NCBI GenBank assembly: GCA_029215795.1
Contig: JARDYH010000001.1
Location: forward strand, 357,926,154-357,990,153
Direction of reading: 5' to 3'
Length of the DNA stretch: 64,000 bases
From: Anniella stebbinsi
Taxonomy: Eukaryota; Chordata; Lepidosauria; Squamata; Anniellidae
Part shown: positions 32,986-43,598 of the stretch, piece after piece
Layout of the letters: each line of letters begins with the position of its first letter
Numbering within the stretch: the first letter of the stretch is position 1
Notes under the pieces: model-generated
Told to the model about the DNA's origin: nothing
What the model saw: only the letters and a program-made list of their open reading frames with translations
Database searches by the model: none
Translations under genes and position numbers: made by a program

Positions 32986-33395
32986 GTAAATGTGTTTAGG
33001 ATCACAGACTTTATATTTATATATTTATAAAACCTCTTCGGGCTTGATTTCACCAGAGCCAGATCAGTTATGCGCTTATCTCTCAGCTCTTTCTGATGAG
33101 CTTTATATTTTAATTTACGTAATGCATAAGAGGATCATCAGTGAGAGCGAATCTCTTTTACAAAATCAGCCTGTCCAAGTCACAACAGGTTGCTTAAAGT
33201 CTGTTGTGTTGTGCCAGAAAACATTCTACAAAAAGGGCTGGATTTTTAGCCAGATCAGATTTCCTATTTGGAAACGGAGATAACTTTTGTTCTCATGCTT
33301 CATGCCATTGTGACATGCATCCCCTTGGTTCTGTCTTATTCCTACCATGTGGCTCTAAGTTTGGCCTGACCAGAGAGGCTGAGGTGTTGTCTAGT

Positions 33396-33535
33396 GTGGT
33401 CTTCTCCAATCTGGTGACCTTCCAGCTGTGTTGAGCCGCAACACCCAACATTCCCAGCCAGCATCCCCAATGCTGTCTGGGATGGGAGTTGCAGTCCGAC
33501 ACATCCGGAAGTCACCAGGTTGGAGAAGGCTGGTC
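33396..33535 (+). repeat. Palindromic relic repeat
   Basis: The left half (cttctccaatctggtgacct) and right half (aggtcaccagattggagaag in inverse form) are mirror images around 33465. Related relics lie near 3157, 20745 and 40537. An old foldback element of about 130 bp. Confidence 0.65.
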
Positions 33536-33589
33536 TAATGGGTCCAAGTTCAGGGCTGGTATTCAGCAAGAAATGTCCGTTCCCTGGTG

Positions 33590-33835
33590 GAGTTTCCTGG
33601 AGGAGAAGGCTATCAATGGCTACTACTCCTGATGGCTATATGCTATCTCCAATATCAGAGGCAGTATGGCTATGAATAATGGTTGCTGGGGACCGTAGGT
33701 GGGAGGGTGCTATTGCACTCATGTCCTGCTCTTGTGGGTTTCCTGTGGGCACCTGTTTTTCTACTGTGTGAATGGAATGTTGGACTAGATGGACCCTTGG
33801 TCTGATCCAGCATGGCTCTTATGTTCTTATGTCAG
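33590..33835 (+). mobile_element. CR1 LINE 3' UTR fragment
   Basis: Starts ttcctggaggagaaggctat, passes ctactcctgatggctatatg and tcatgtcctgctcttgtggg, and ends catggctcttatgttcttat. Confidence 0.86.
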
Positions 33836-34694
33836 GGAACCCAACACTGGCTTGACCTCCACTGAGCCATTGCGGGTTCTAATACTCCCCACTCTATCTT
33901 GGCCTGTCATCAGTGCCCTGATTCTGAGCACATGAGAAATCCAGCTTCCTTTTCACAGATGGAGTTCATAGATGGTTGACCTTGTGCTGCTAAATCAGCA
34001 TTTTGCTTCCAGTTCTTTGTTCAGACACACCACTGCCTCTGGTCCTGGGATCCTGGGGATGATCTTGAGCAGGGGAATAAGACCTATCAGGGTACGTAGG
34101 TTCTTCTGAACTTGCAGCCTCATTGAAGGTGTATCTTCCAGGGTGGTAGTCTCAGGAGGCTTATTGATGTCCACTGACTCCCCTTGAACTGTGTACGTAC
34201 TAGGACCAGCAGTAATGTACTCTTTTTCTCCAAGATTTTGTCCAGTTCTGGACTGGTTCTGCAATGGGACATTACAGGTTTTTAGCAGTAACTGTTCAGG
34301 ATTATTGTGCAGTTGGTCACTCACAGGGCTTCTATACAGTTTAGGTACTACACATGGTAGGAGGCTTGGATGCCAATCAATGGAAATGCTTTTATACTGA
34401 GAGGTGCACCCCTATCCTAGGTATATTTCCTTGGAAGTTTCAAGTTTATTCATATGTTAACAGTGTAGGATTGTAGGGTTATAATGGAATCCTATACACT
34501 TGGGGCCTCCAATGTGGTGTCTGAGGGCACACCTCTCTTAGCACCCATTAGGTTTCCCATCCCTCCTGATTTTTATTTTATTAAGATTTTTTTAAAAAAT
34601 AAAATAAATTAAAAAATATCGGAGAGGCTGGCGTGTTGCAAAACTGAGTGCTGCTCTCCAGCACCATCTTTATTTGGGTCCAAAAGTGTTGAGT
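33836..34694. other. Intronic DNA around a possible coding relic
   Basis: Apart from the candidate at 33990-34400, this holds a relic repeat with tatttccttggaagtttc (34405-34480) and an A/T-rich run (34570-34620). Nothing else is recognised. Confidence 0.4.
33990..34400 (-). pseudogene. Possible processed-pseudogene fragment, unidentified
   Basis: The minus strand has 109 codons open from 34324 to 33995, starting MSDQLHNNPEQLLLK, with varied, protein-like composition and no repeats. The frame is also open upstream to about 34400 (PKLYRSPV). A second frame becomes equally plausible downstream of about 34130 (EEPTYPDRSYSPAQDHP) and stops at 33991, which suggests one frameshift. It could be the end of a cytoplasmic scaffold-type protein copied as a retrogene. 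I do not recognise the parent, and chance remains possible. Confidence 0.3.
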
Positions 34695-35170
34695 TTGTAC
34701 AAAATCATGCATGTTGTGGAGAATGTGGATAGGGAGACATTTTTCTCCCTCTTCCATAATACTAGAAAACAACGGGGTCATCCCATGAAGCTGATTGAGG
34801 GCAGATTCAGGACAAATAAAAGGGAGGACTTCTTCACATAGTGCATAATTAAACTACGGAACTCACTACCACAAGATGTAGTGATGGCCACCAGTTTGGA
34901 TGGCTTTCAAAGGGGGTTGGATGAATTCCTGGAGGAGAAGGCTATTAATAGTTACTAGCCCTGATGGCTATATGTTACCTCCAGTATCCAAGGCAGTAAA
35001 CCTATATGCACCAATTACTGGGGAACATGGGTGGGAGGGTGCTGTTACCCGTGTCCTACTTTGTTGGTCCCTGGCCGAAAGCTGGTTGGCCACTGTGTGA
35101 ACAGAGCGTTGGACTAGATGGACCCTGGGTCTGATCCAACATGGCATTTCTTATGTTCTTATGTTTTGGA
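34695..35170 (+). mobile_element. CR1 LINE fragment with ORF2 end and 3' UTR
   Basis: From tttgtacaaaatcatgcatg through ccataatactagaaaacaac and ctaccacaagatgtagtgat to the tail catggcatttcttatgttct. Same family as 1073 and 21118. Confidence 0.87.
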
Positions 35171-35967
35171 CTCAGACCCCCGACCTCTACCTTGTACTTA
35201 GGTTCTTGTGCAAGTTACTTTTCTTTTAGCTTCACCAGCCTGCCTCCTGGGAACTGAGTGTTTTGTGACTGGCCATGAATGTGCAGGCTCTCTCCCATGG
35301 CAGCCATTTTGTGAGTGCACCCAGGACACGCCCACAGAATTCCAGTGTGCCCCTGGCTGAACAAGGTTGGAGAAGTAAATAGCATGTTTGCTCAGAAGTA
35401 AATACCAAGCTGCCATTTATTTCTTAATTTTAATTTCTCCCTTACCTTGCCAGATTGGGTAGCTAAACCTACCTGTATCACTGTTTTAATTGCCCATAAT
35501 ACAATGCCCTCACTATGCAACTTTTGTCCTCACTCAGATTAAATTTCTCGAGAGTTGGGGGAAGAGGCTGCAACCCCCCAAATGGCAATTCTACCACAGG
35601 AATGCACATGTCAACACAGTTTTGTGGGGATAGCATCCCCAAAGATCAAGCAAGGGCATTATATTACCTGGGACAGGTACCAGGAAACAGGATTCTCCCA
35701 GGTAAATTGGATCAATCGGAATGTTTATATTGACTTACAGAAGGATGCGAAACAGTAGCGGCTCCTTTTGAAAGTCCATAGTTATGAGTTTGGGTTAAAA
35801 TAGTCATATTTTGTAGATAAACATCCCCCTTTCATATTATTATTATAATGGATGTAAGCAGTATATTTTTCAGACAGGCACAACTCCAGAAAATCATCTA
35901 AGAGAATGGTTTGCCCTCTTTGAATGACTTGTTTTAGATCATGGGGATCTCTCTTCAGCAATCAGTG
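35171..35967. other. Intronic DNA, not identified
   Basis: No exon or nameable repeat in this stretch. Confidence 0.4.
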
Positions 35968-35975
35968 TCAATGTA

Positions 35976-36294
35976 TAGACTGACCATCTGAAAAGGAGGA
36001 CAGGGCTCATATAACTTTAACAGTTGTAGAGAAAAGGGAATTTCAGCCGGTGTCATTTGTATGCAATTAGTTCCTGGTGAAATTCCCTCTTCATCACAAC
36101 TGTTAAAGGTGCAGGCACTATACTAGAGTGACCATTTACAAAAGAAAGCAGGGCTCTGCACCTTTAACTGTTGTGATGAAGAGGGAATTTCACCAGGAAC
36201 TAATTGCATACAAATGACACTGGCTGAAATTCCCTTTTCTCTACAACTGTTAAAGTTATATGAGCCCTGTCCTCCTTTTCAGATGGTCAGCCTA
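35976..36294 (+). mobile_element. 319-bp palindromic hAT-type MITE, copy 7
   Basis: Ends TAGACTGACCATCTG and the inverse of TAGGCTGACCATCTG. Perfect 8-bp duplication tcaatgta at 35968-35975 and 36295-36302. Both termini share the private variant ATCTG where other copies have ATATG. Young core, same orientation as copies 1 and 2. Confidence 0.94.
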
Positions 36295-36349
36295 TCAATG
36301 TATATCATCTCAAAGACTACGTTTCAGGCTTTCGCAAAGTTTTAAAATA

Positions 36350-36425
36350 CTCTCTCTCTCTCTCTCTCTCTCACCCACACACACACACACACACTCATAC
36401 ACACACACACACACACACACACACA
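36350..36425 (+). repeat. (TC)n and (CA)n microsatellite
   Basis: (TC)n to about 36372 followed by (CA)n to about 36425 with one or two interruptions. No gene content. Confidence 0.95.
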
Positions 36426-37719
36426 TTTCCCCAAACTAGGTAGGACACATTCTGAAAAAAGACTTGGTAATAATTCTTCTCCTCAACATCCACTTAGAAA
36501 GAACACCCTTCTTCGGGAGTTGGTGGGCGGGAATTGATCGAGGCCAAAAGCAAACTAATCCGCAGTTGCTGCAAAAGAGATCACTTGTTGTGACATTTAA
36601 ATGAAATATGATTGCTTATCTTTGGCTTTCAACTTGCCTGCCGAACCATTATCTGACAAAGACTGATATACGCAATTGGTTTTCTCCATTGCAGTCAGGT
36701 GTGCAATAGTGATTATATTACACCAACAGTGGTGTAAGGATTTGTGGAGCTTCTTGCAGGGGGGAGGAAGAGTTCCATCCAGCGTAGCAACCTTTCTGTT
36801 GGAAGCCTGGTTCATGGCACCTACCTGCTGGGGAGGAAGCAAGTGACTGGGTTGTGTAGACTCAACTGAAGGATTGATGTATTAGGCCCTTGGAGACCTG
36901 TAACCACCTGGAACTTCAGTGGTTATGTTTGTCATGTGTCACTAGGTTCTGGAGGTATGGTTCTTCCCAATGCAATGCCCTGGTAGAATTCACACTGCTG
37001 TACAGCTCTTAATGTATTGGAGCCCGCTCTGGGTCAGATCCTGGGAACGCATCCATCTAGATTCTAGAAGCATGTTCGTTTGGTTTGGATGAACCTGATT
37101 TCTGACTTGGGGCAGTTCCCTAAAAGTTTGATACTGTGTTGTCATTCTTTTTATTTATTTTAAATCTCAAACAGAAAACAAAATAAACTTAAACATAATA
37201 TCCGTCCCCTCCCCCTCCATCTCAGAGGAAATCAATGATCATATTATAACTATTACAAAATATATCTATTACTAAATGTCTCATTCTTCAGTTCTTGAGC
37301 ATTTCCGTCCTTTCTTTTTAGGTCAGAAAAAAATAAACTAACTAACCACAAGACAGATACCTTTCATTATGCCAACCAAAAAGATTTAAACGCTTTTGGA
37401 ATGTTATTCTCCCATTCCAATGAAGTTGTATATACCATGAAGCAATGCCAGTCCATATTAAATGTGTCTTTAGATCTTGTTCCTCTTAAAAGTCTGAACT
37501 TGCAATATGTGATTCCCAGAAGTCTTGTGCATGGCTGCAGGCATGAACTGGCATAGGCAACTTTCATTTACGCCGTTTATAGTATTCTTCTAGGTTCTGT
37601 GTAAAATATAATAAGGAATGGGATGTAAACAGAACTCCTGTTTTTTCGGACATCTCCTTAGCCAGCCATTTTGCATGTTCCCACAGTTGTTTGGATTAAA
37701 AGGATTATACTGGTGTGTG
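36426..37719. other. Intronic DNA, not identified
   Basis: The AT-rich block 37140-37330 (ttatttattttaaatctcaa then A-rich) looks like the edge of a retroelement but I cannot name it. Nothing else is recognised. Confidence 0.4.
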
Positions 37720-38080
37720 TGTGTCAAAATCCAGTTTGGAGAAACTCTTGCGATCCCATTCCAGTGATGGGCAGGACCAAAGGCAAAAGAGGTAGGGCCA
37801 AAGACAAAGGGTTGGAGCAATAATACCCAAAACTACCAGGATATTTTAATTTAAGGCTTTTACTGCCAGCTCTGACTCCTAAGCCTTTGGAGAGGAAGTT
37901 CAACTTTTTAGAATGGGGGAAAAATGCGCAAAAACAGAGAAACCAAATGGTCAAAGGTCGGGGGAAAGGGGGCGGGACCAGGGGAAGGGGCTTGGCCATC
38001 TGGAGACACTCCCCCCTGAGGGCCGGATTGAGACTCCGGGAGAGCCAGAGGTTCTGCATTCCTGGCTCGTACCACATATT
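37720..38080 (-). repeat. Interspersed repeat shared with 43812 and 60545
   Basis: The words ccagtgatgggcaggaccaa, aatgggggaaaaatgcgcaa and gggccggattgagactccgg are inverse or direct relatives of blocks at 43812-43930 and 60545-61140. The element has no ORF; its class is unknown, and it may be a DNA transposon with GTTGxxGAACC-type ends. Confidence 0.5.
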
Positions 38081-38559
38081 GGTTAGATTGTGTATAGATG
38101 CACATCCTGTTGGAAGCAGCTTTCTTTCAGACTTCAAGATTATTTACACACCATTGTCTGCTAGGCATGGATCGTGAGCTTTTCCAGAATTAATAATGAA
38201 TGTTTTGGCATTTTAGTAATGGAACTCAAGAGTGACTATTAGTTAAACAGCTGGCACCTGGTTTGCAATGTATAATCACACTTAATTGAATCATTGCCAT
38301 TTTATTTAATCACTAGTAACTGCATTATAAACTCTGGAGATGATTAGTAGTAAGAGTAACAACATCTGTCTGCTAAAGCCGTGTGAAATATGTGCCTTGT
38401 TGCTGATGCCTGGCAAGGTGGCTTGGCTGAGCTCCCCCCTCCCCCCCTCCCGTAGGCACATGTTAACACAATTGTACTTTCTAAGTAAAATGGAAGTGGG
38501 ATTAAGATATCAGAATGTTTCTTTTGCACTAGAGCTTCTTCGTAGCAACCTAGCAATCC
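38081..38559. other. Intronic DNA, not identified
   Basis: Short C-rich run at about 38436-38455. No recognised exon or repeat. Confidence 0.4.
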
Positions 38560-38849
38560 CTTGACTTACTTGTCTTGCAGACTGGCTGTGATAAGTAGGA
38601 CCTTTGCAAGAAATTTGGTGGCTCGTTCAATTCTCATTGGGGTGAGTCCCTCCTATATATGGTCGCTACCACGAGATGTAGCAAACAGAATTGTAGTAGA
38701 AAAAGGAGATGAGTCTTACTCAGAGTGGAAAAGAGGGATGGAATGGTAAAGTCAGAGCCCCACAGTTAGAGATTTCACCTTGGTTGTGTGCACAGGAAGG
38801 GTTTAGACAAAGCTATCCTGGTGTGCTCATCCAGGTCGAGCCCCCAAAT
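38560..38849 (-). mobile_element. Retroviral leader with tRNA-Pro-like primer binding site
   Basis: On the minus strand, three bases after the LTR end, lies TGGGGGCTCGACCTGGAT (inverse at 38830-38847). It matches the proline-tRNA primer binding site of gammaretroviruses at 16 of 18 positions. What follows down to about 38560 would be the untranslated leader; the gag start is not identifiable and the element stops. Confidence 0.68.
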
Positions 38850-39224
38850 TGTCAAAGATAAAAATCCACTTTGGTTGTAAGGCAACTCTGTTTTATTGAG
38901 CATAATGCAGCTGCATGGAGAGGGTCTTACAGACAAAGAACTTCTCAACTGGCCGTGTGAAAAGCAGGTATATTTGTACATCTTAGCATCTTAACTAATT
39001 AGCAGTTGGTAAAATTCTGAAGCAAAACAGAGACAGATCAAAGAAAACTTCTTCATTATACCTTATCAGCAGGTGGCCCATAACTCTTCTAGTGATATCA
39101 GATTGACCTGGATGGTCAGGGTCTTGACAGTTAGACATTCCAATTACACATTACAGCACATGCAGGCGCATACATCATTCCAATCCCATCATGCAGTTCA
39201 CTTGCAAGAACCAAACTACACACA
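38850..39224 (-). mobile_element. Retroviral 5' LTR, minus strand
   Basis: Read on the minus strand the block runs from TGTGTGTAGTTTGGTTC to CTTTGACA and is followed by a proline-type primer binding site. An AATAAA signal (inverse ttttatt near 38890) and a TATA-like word upstream (tacaaatatacc) have plausible spacing. It is unrelated in sequence to the LTR at 10268. A foldback element abuts its U3 end at 39225, so that boundary is approximate. Confidence 0.68.
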
Positions 39225-39771
39225 GGCTGGTTTCGGACAACACTTTAGTCAATGGTGGGTTGAGTAGCCAACTCACAGTTGGTTATTTTGTGGGTACTCC
39301 CCATACAACATATTCCTACACAACTGTGGGTGGTTGGGGCTGGCGTTGAGTGGACTAATAGTCAACCCGGCATTTGACTGACACAGCCCCCACCCCTCTC
39401 CCCTCCCTTCCTCCTCCCTCAGTCCTCCCGGTGCTATCCCAGCAGCCTCTGCAAGTTGCGCCAGTTGTAGCAGAGTGGCAGCCGCCTCTTTGGTCGCTTT
39501 TGCCGCCTGCCTCTATGGGCTTGTGTTTTAACCCACTCACCACACGCCATTAACACACTCACCCCTCCACACTACACTTTAAACAACTGGCTTCGAGCTA
39601 AACAACATGCAAGCCAGTTTTTTCTCTCAGTTGCTTATTTGGGCGGAATAGCATACTGCCAGTAGTTTGTGAGTGGCGTGTTGCCCTCCACCCAACACAA
39701 TAAGCAACACAACTGACGATTGTTCCCCCCCCCCCCCCCCCGGTTGCTTAATGTGTTGTCCGAAACTAGCC
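39225..39771 (+). mobile_element. Foldback DNA transposon, family TTCGGACAACAC
   Basis: Left end GGCTGGTTTCGGACAACAC, right end GTGTTGTCCGAAACTAGCC, which are exact or near-exact inverses. The interior 39365-39500 (catttgactgacacagcccc, cagtcctcccggtgctatcc) is shared with 13660 and 17998. A poly-C run lies at 39727-39742. No ORF. Confidence 0.82.
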
Positions 39772-39839
39772 GCAGAGTCCTACATACAGAGCAGGTATAT
39801 CAAGGCCTGTGGCTTTGCATTCTCACTTTGAAAGCGGTT

Positions 39840-40065
39840 TGGAGAAAGGGCTACTAGTCACGATGGGTATATATTACCTCCAGTATCAGAGGAGCATACT
39901 TGTGTACACCAATTGCTAAGGCTTGTGAACAGGAGGGTGCCGATGCATTCATGTCCTGCTCGTGGGCTTCCCATGGGCACTGTTTCAACCACTGTTTGAG
40001 CAGAATGCTGGACTAAATGGACCCTTCATCTGATCCAGTATTTCTCTTCTAATGTTCATGTTGAT
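39840..40065 (+). mobile_element. CR1 LINE 3' UTR fragment
   Basis: ggctactagtcacgatgggt, tacctccagtatcagagg, tcatgtcctgctcgtgggct, gatccagtatttctcttcta. Non-coding. Confidence 0.84.
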
Positions 40066-41144
40066 TTCTGGAGTCACAGGAGCTTTATTACACGGATAAA
40101 AACACTCACAATCACTCAGCATTTCCCTTTTTCTTCTTCTTGATGATTAAGCAAAGAGGAGACCCTTGTTTTGATGTCACTGTTAGACATACTTACAGAA
40201 ACGGTCCTTGCTAGATAACTCCCCAGATACTGAGGTTCTGCTTTATCAGATACGTTTTCCGGAATACAACTCAGATTGCCTGGATCCGTGGAATCTTCCA
40301 GGGTGTATTTCTAGAACTTTGCATTTTAAAAAGTATCTTCTAAAACTGTTCAGTCTCCATTTTAATTTTGTATTCTTTGAACTTACACAATTGTATTGTT
40401 GCATAATTTGTTTAAAGATAAGTGTTTACTTTTTAAAAACATGGAATAGCTTTTATTTTCCCCTAACATCTTTTAAAATTTACCAGACCCAGCGTGATTT
40501 TTAAAATCTTGTTTTTCTTCCTTTAGATCAACGTTCCCAAACCTGGTACCCTCCAGATGTGTTGTACTACAAGTCCCAGTATCCTCCAGTCAGTATGGCT
40601 GGGGGATGCTGGGAATTGTAGTCCCAACAATTAGAGGCCACAGGTTAGGGAAAGCTGCTTTAGAGCACAAAAGGTAGGGATTTTTTGTTTTATTATTGAA
40701 CTGTGCAGTTACACGTGTGAAATCCATTACTGATAATCTCAAACCTGCGATTCTTAGAAGAAACAGAGCAGGATCTAAGAGAATGTTGGAACAATAACAG
40801 AGCAGAATTGAAGGCATTGCTCATCCTGGCTTAATAGATATGTCACACCACCAGCATACATACATACTGCTTTACAAAATAATACAACACAGTTCTCTGC
40901 CCCAAGGAGTTTACAATCTGAATTTTAGACACTTCATGCCTTCATCTCCAACTGAACGGAGCTTATGGCTGCAGTTCTGTGAACGCTTATCCAGGAGTAA
41001 GCCACACTGAAAACAGTAGCGTGTTTCTGCGTAAACATGCACAGGGTAATGCTGTAAAGGATCTAGCCCAAGGGATAGATTTTGAGCTGGGATTGGAAGG
41101 AATGCTCCTTAAATGAGGGTGTTTTTTTTTTTTTGTCTTTATAG
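40066..41144. other. End of the large ASPG intron
   Basis: Holds a palindromic relic at 40537-40670 (accctccagatgtgttgtac against its inverse near 40640), a relic with caggagtaagccacactgaa (40960-41055) and the poly-T-rich acceptor tract before the exon at 41145. Confidence 0.5.
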
Positions 41145-41257
41145 TTAACTGGGAGACCGTATGGAGAGCCAGTACCACCAAGAAATTTGAGATCCACACC
41201 AACATGAACAGCAACGTTGGACTGCTGAGGATCTTCCCAGGCATCACTGCTGCTGCG
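41145..41257 (+). CDS. ASPG: ASPG exon, visible 6 of 11
   Basis: Begins after tctttatag with two bases that finish the isoleucine codon, then 37 codons to GCG|gtcagt. It reads NWETVWRASTTKKFEIHTNM, then NSNVGLLRIFPGITAAA. The GLLRxxPG(I) motif is characteristic of the second half of the asparaginase domain, where the C-terminal lobe begins. Residues 193-230 of the visible protein. The frame is intact despite the 18.6-kb intron before it. Confidence 0.95.
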
Positions 41258-41329
41258 GTCAGTCATCCCTGCTTCTGAGAGCATCTCAAAAAGCAAAAGC
41301 TGTGATGCCACTCAAGTCTGATGGGAGAC

Positions 41330-41530
41330 TAGGTGGCCATATGGAAAGGAGGACTGGGCTCCTGTATCTTTAACGGTTGTATTGAAAAGGGAATTTCCAG
41401 CAGTTGTCCTTTGTAGGCATGCAGCACCTGGTGAAATTCTCTCTCCATCACAATGGTTAAAGCTGCAGGACCCCTGCCCCCTTTTGTATCTGGTCAAGAG
41501 CCCTGCCTTCCTTTTCATATGGTCACCCTA
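41330..41530 (-). mobile_element. 201-bp hAT-type MITE, copy 8 (older, internally deleted)
   Basis: Ends TAGGTGGCCATATGG and the inverse of TAGGGTGACCATATG. Octamers tgggagac and tgggagat flank it, matching at 7 of 8 positions. It keeps the left arm, the internal terminus (ccttttgtatctggtca) and only the outer end of the right half. Confidence 0.85.
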
Positions 41531-41733
41531 TGGGAGATGCTTCCAAGAATGCTGTTTTGTCAAAAAAATCCTAATGATGACAGTGGCCCGGAGACTCTGG
41601 GAGGGGAAGAATGTAACCAGAGATGTGACAAATCCATGTCTTACCGTGCTTTTCAACCGCATGCCCTCGAGAGGCGCTTCCACAGTTTCTGATCGTCTGA
41701 GGTCAGGAAAGGGAGATGAGCTGTGCAGACATG

Positions 41734-42590
41734 GGCCCTTTCTACACCCAAGGGCGTAGAGGGAGGGAGGGGGCACAGTTTCGGACTTACCTGCTTCCGG
41801 GATCATCCCCCAGCGACCAATTGGAAGTGCGACGTCCTGGGACGTCATGCTTGCCCCCGGCACCTTTTTTTTTTAAAGGAGCAGAAGAAGCCAAGTGCAC
41901 GGCGGAGAAGGTAAGAACTCCCCCTGCGGATGCCCCCCGCCACCCTGGGGATGGCAGACTTGCTTCCCCCCCCCCCCCCCCCCATGGGCATGGAACCGTG
42001 CCCTTTTCAGGTGCCACGCTTACTCACGAGCAAGCAGGCAACAGGCAGGATGGCCGCCCACACCTCCTGCGGTCTCGGGATGGTCCCGGGACCGCTGGAA
42101 GAATCGGGTTTTCCCAGGGTTTCTTTATCCCTGGGAAAACCCGTGCCCGTCCCCCCCCCCCCCCCCCCCGCCCTCGGGGAGTCCCTGTGCATCATTTGGA
42201 TGCACAGAGAGCACCCAGAGACGACCCCGGGGAAAAAGGGTGGTGTAGAAACAGTAGCTGACCAGATAAAATCCAGGTTAGGGGTCATGTAACTTTAACA
42301 GTTGTAGAGAAAAGGGAATTTCAGCCAGGGTCATTTGTATGCGATTAGTTCCTGGTGAAATTCCCCTTTCATCACAACAGTTAAAGGTGCAGGCACTATA
42401 CTAGAGTGGCCATATACAAAAGAAGGCAGGGCCCCTGCAACTTTAACTGTTGTGATGAAGGGGGAATTTCACCAGGAACTAATTGCATACAAACGACACT
42501 GGCTGAAATTCCCTTTTCTCTACAACTGTTAAAGTTACATGAGCCCTGACCTGGATTTTATCTGGTCACCCTAAGAAATGGCCATAGTAG
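41734..42590 (+). mobile_element. GC-rich foldback element, TTTCTACACC ends, interrupted
   Basis: Left end atgggccctttctacaccc; right end ggtgtagaaa then, after MITE copy 9, tggccat, whose inverse is atggccatttctacacc. Interior poly-C runs at 41966-41982 and 42150-42169. The block ttggatgcacagagagca is shared with 15860. The long open frames here come from C-rich low complexity and are not genes. Confidence 0.7.
42255..42573 (+). mobile_element. 319-bp palindromic hAT-type MITE, copy 9 (nested)
   Basis: Left end TAGCTGACCAGATAAAATCC (one base shorter than usual) and right end inverse of TAGGGTGACCAGATAAAATC. Octamers agaaacag (42247-42254) and agaaatgg (42574-42581) match at 6 of 8. It sits inside the right terminus of the foldback element at 41734. 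Confidence 0.9.
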
Positions 42591-43194
42591 GCAGGCTACA
42601 GGTGTGCTTCTTTTTTTTTTTTTTTAATGTGTGCTTCACCCTTCACGCAGTCCAGATTCCAGGCCCAGTGCCGTCCTTCCTGCCACCTCTGCATTCTATC
42701 AGCCCATCCTCTTGCATTGTGTAGGCCAGCCTTCAGTAATTAGGACTGCTAAAAGGAACAGCCTTGGAGTTCTGAGTGCAAAGGGATGTCAATCAATAAC
42801 CATCTTTTCAATCTGGAGTCATCTCTGTATCTCCTCTTGCTGCTGTTGCTTCCCCCGATTATGCAGATTCTTTTGCCTCTGCGTAATTAAAACAGGCATA
42901 TTGCTTGCACCTTTCTGGCTCATCATACGTTTTCCTGGATTTTAGTGTTGATCAAGTTCTCCATCCCAGTATAACCCATCTTCTACTTGCCCATCTATCT
43001 CTTCTACTCTGTGCAGTAGGTTCACTCCGTACCTCCTAACATTATGTTAGTTTATACAGGAACGAATCTCGGATTATAGTTTTGTAAATATATAGTATTA
43101 AAACAATCTGGCTTTATATTTAAGAATGTGTGTGTGTAGAAGAAGCCAACATTGTAATTGTGGCATACATTTTTGAACTCTAATTGCTTATATT

Positions 43195-43400
43195 GAATCA
43201 TAGACTCATGGAATCGTAGAGTTGGAAGGATCCTATAAGGCCATTGAGTCCAAACCCCTGCTCAATGCAGGAATCCCCCTTAAAGCATCCCTGACAGATG
43301 GTTGTCCAGTTGCCTCATGAAGGCCTCTAGTGTGGGAATGCCCACGACCTCCCTAGGTCATTGGTTCCACTGCTGTACTGCTCTAACAGTCAGGAATTTT
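43195..43400 (-). mobile_element. CR1 LINE 3' end, inverted (second subfamily)
   Basis: tcatagactcatggaatcgt, gagttggaaggatcctataa, catccctgacagatggttgt, cccacgacctccctaggtca. Inverse of 14250-14460. Confidence 0.88.
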
Positions 43401-43442
43401 TTCGGGTCTTTGAATGCTGAAGGAAATGCATGGAAATCAGTG

Positions 43443-43530
43443 TAGAATCATGGAATAGTAGAGTTGGAAGGGGCCTATAAGGCCATCGAGTCCAACCCCC
43501 TGCTCGATGCAGGAATCCACTTTAAAGCAC
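43443..43530 (-). mobile_element. CR1 LINE 3' tip, inverted
   Basis: agaatcatggaatagtagag, gggcctataaggccatcgag and ccccctgctcgatgcaggaa. A second, shorter insertion next to the previous one. Confidence 0.85.
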
Positions 43531-43598
43531 ATCAGAATCCCAATTGTGGCACACATTTTTTGAAGTTTAATCGCTTATATCATTTTTCTTCTATGCAG

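Larger units (their letters stand above)
22499..41144 (+). other. ASPG intron, 18.6 kb
   Basis: The largest visible intron. It carries MITE copies 5 to 7, several foldback elements, CR1, L2, R4 and SINE fragments, an LTR with primer binding site and a possible pseudogene, all listed separately. The A|TT codon split across it reads isoleucine, as in the family, so no coding exon is missing inside. Confidence 0.85.
41258..43598 (+). other. ASPG intron, 2.3 kb
   Basis: Holds MITE copies 8 and 9, a GC-rich foldback element and two CR1 ends. The remaining part, 42600-43190, shows a run of T at about 42611-42625 and otherwise looks single-copy. Confidence 0.8.

Noticed and set aside
41716..42261. 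A 181-codon open frame rich in proline and arginine, with overlapping frames up to 120 codons
   Set aside because: The frames stay open because of C-rich low-complexity runs inside a foldback transposon. No domain is visible and several frames are open at once.
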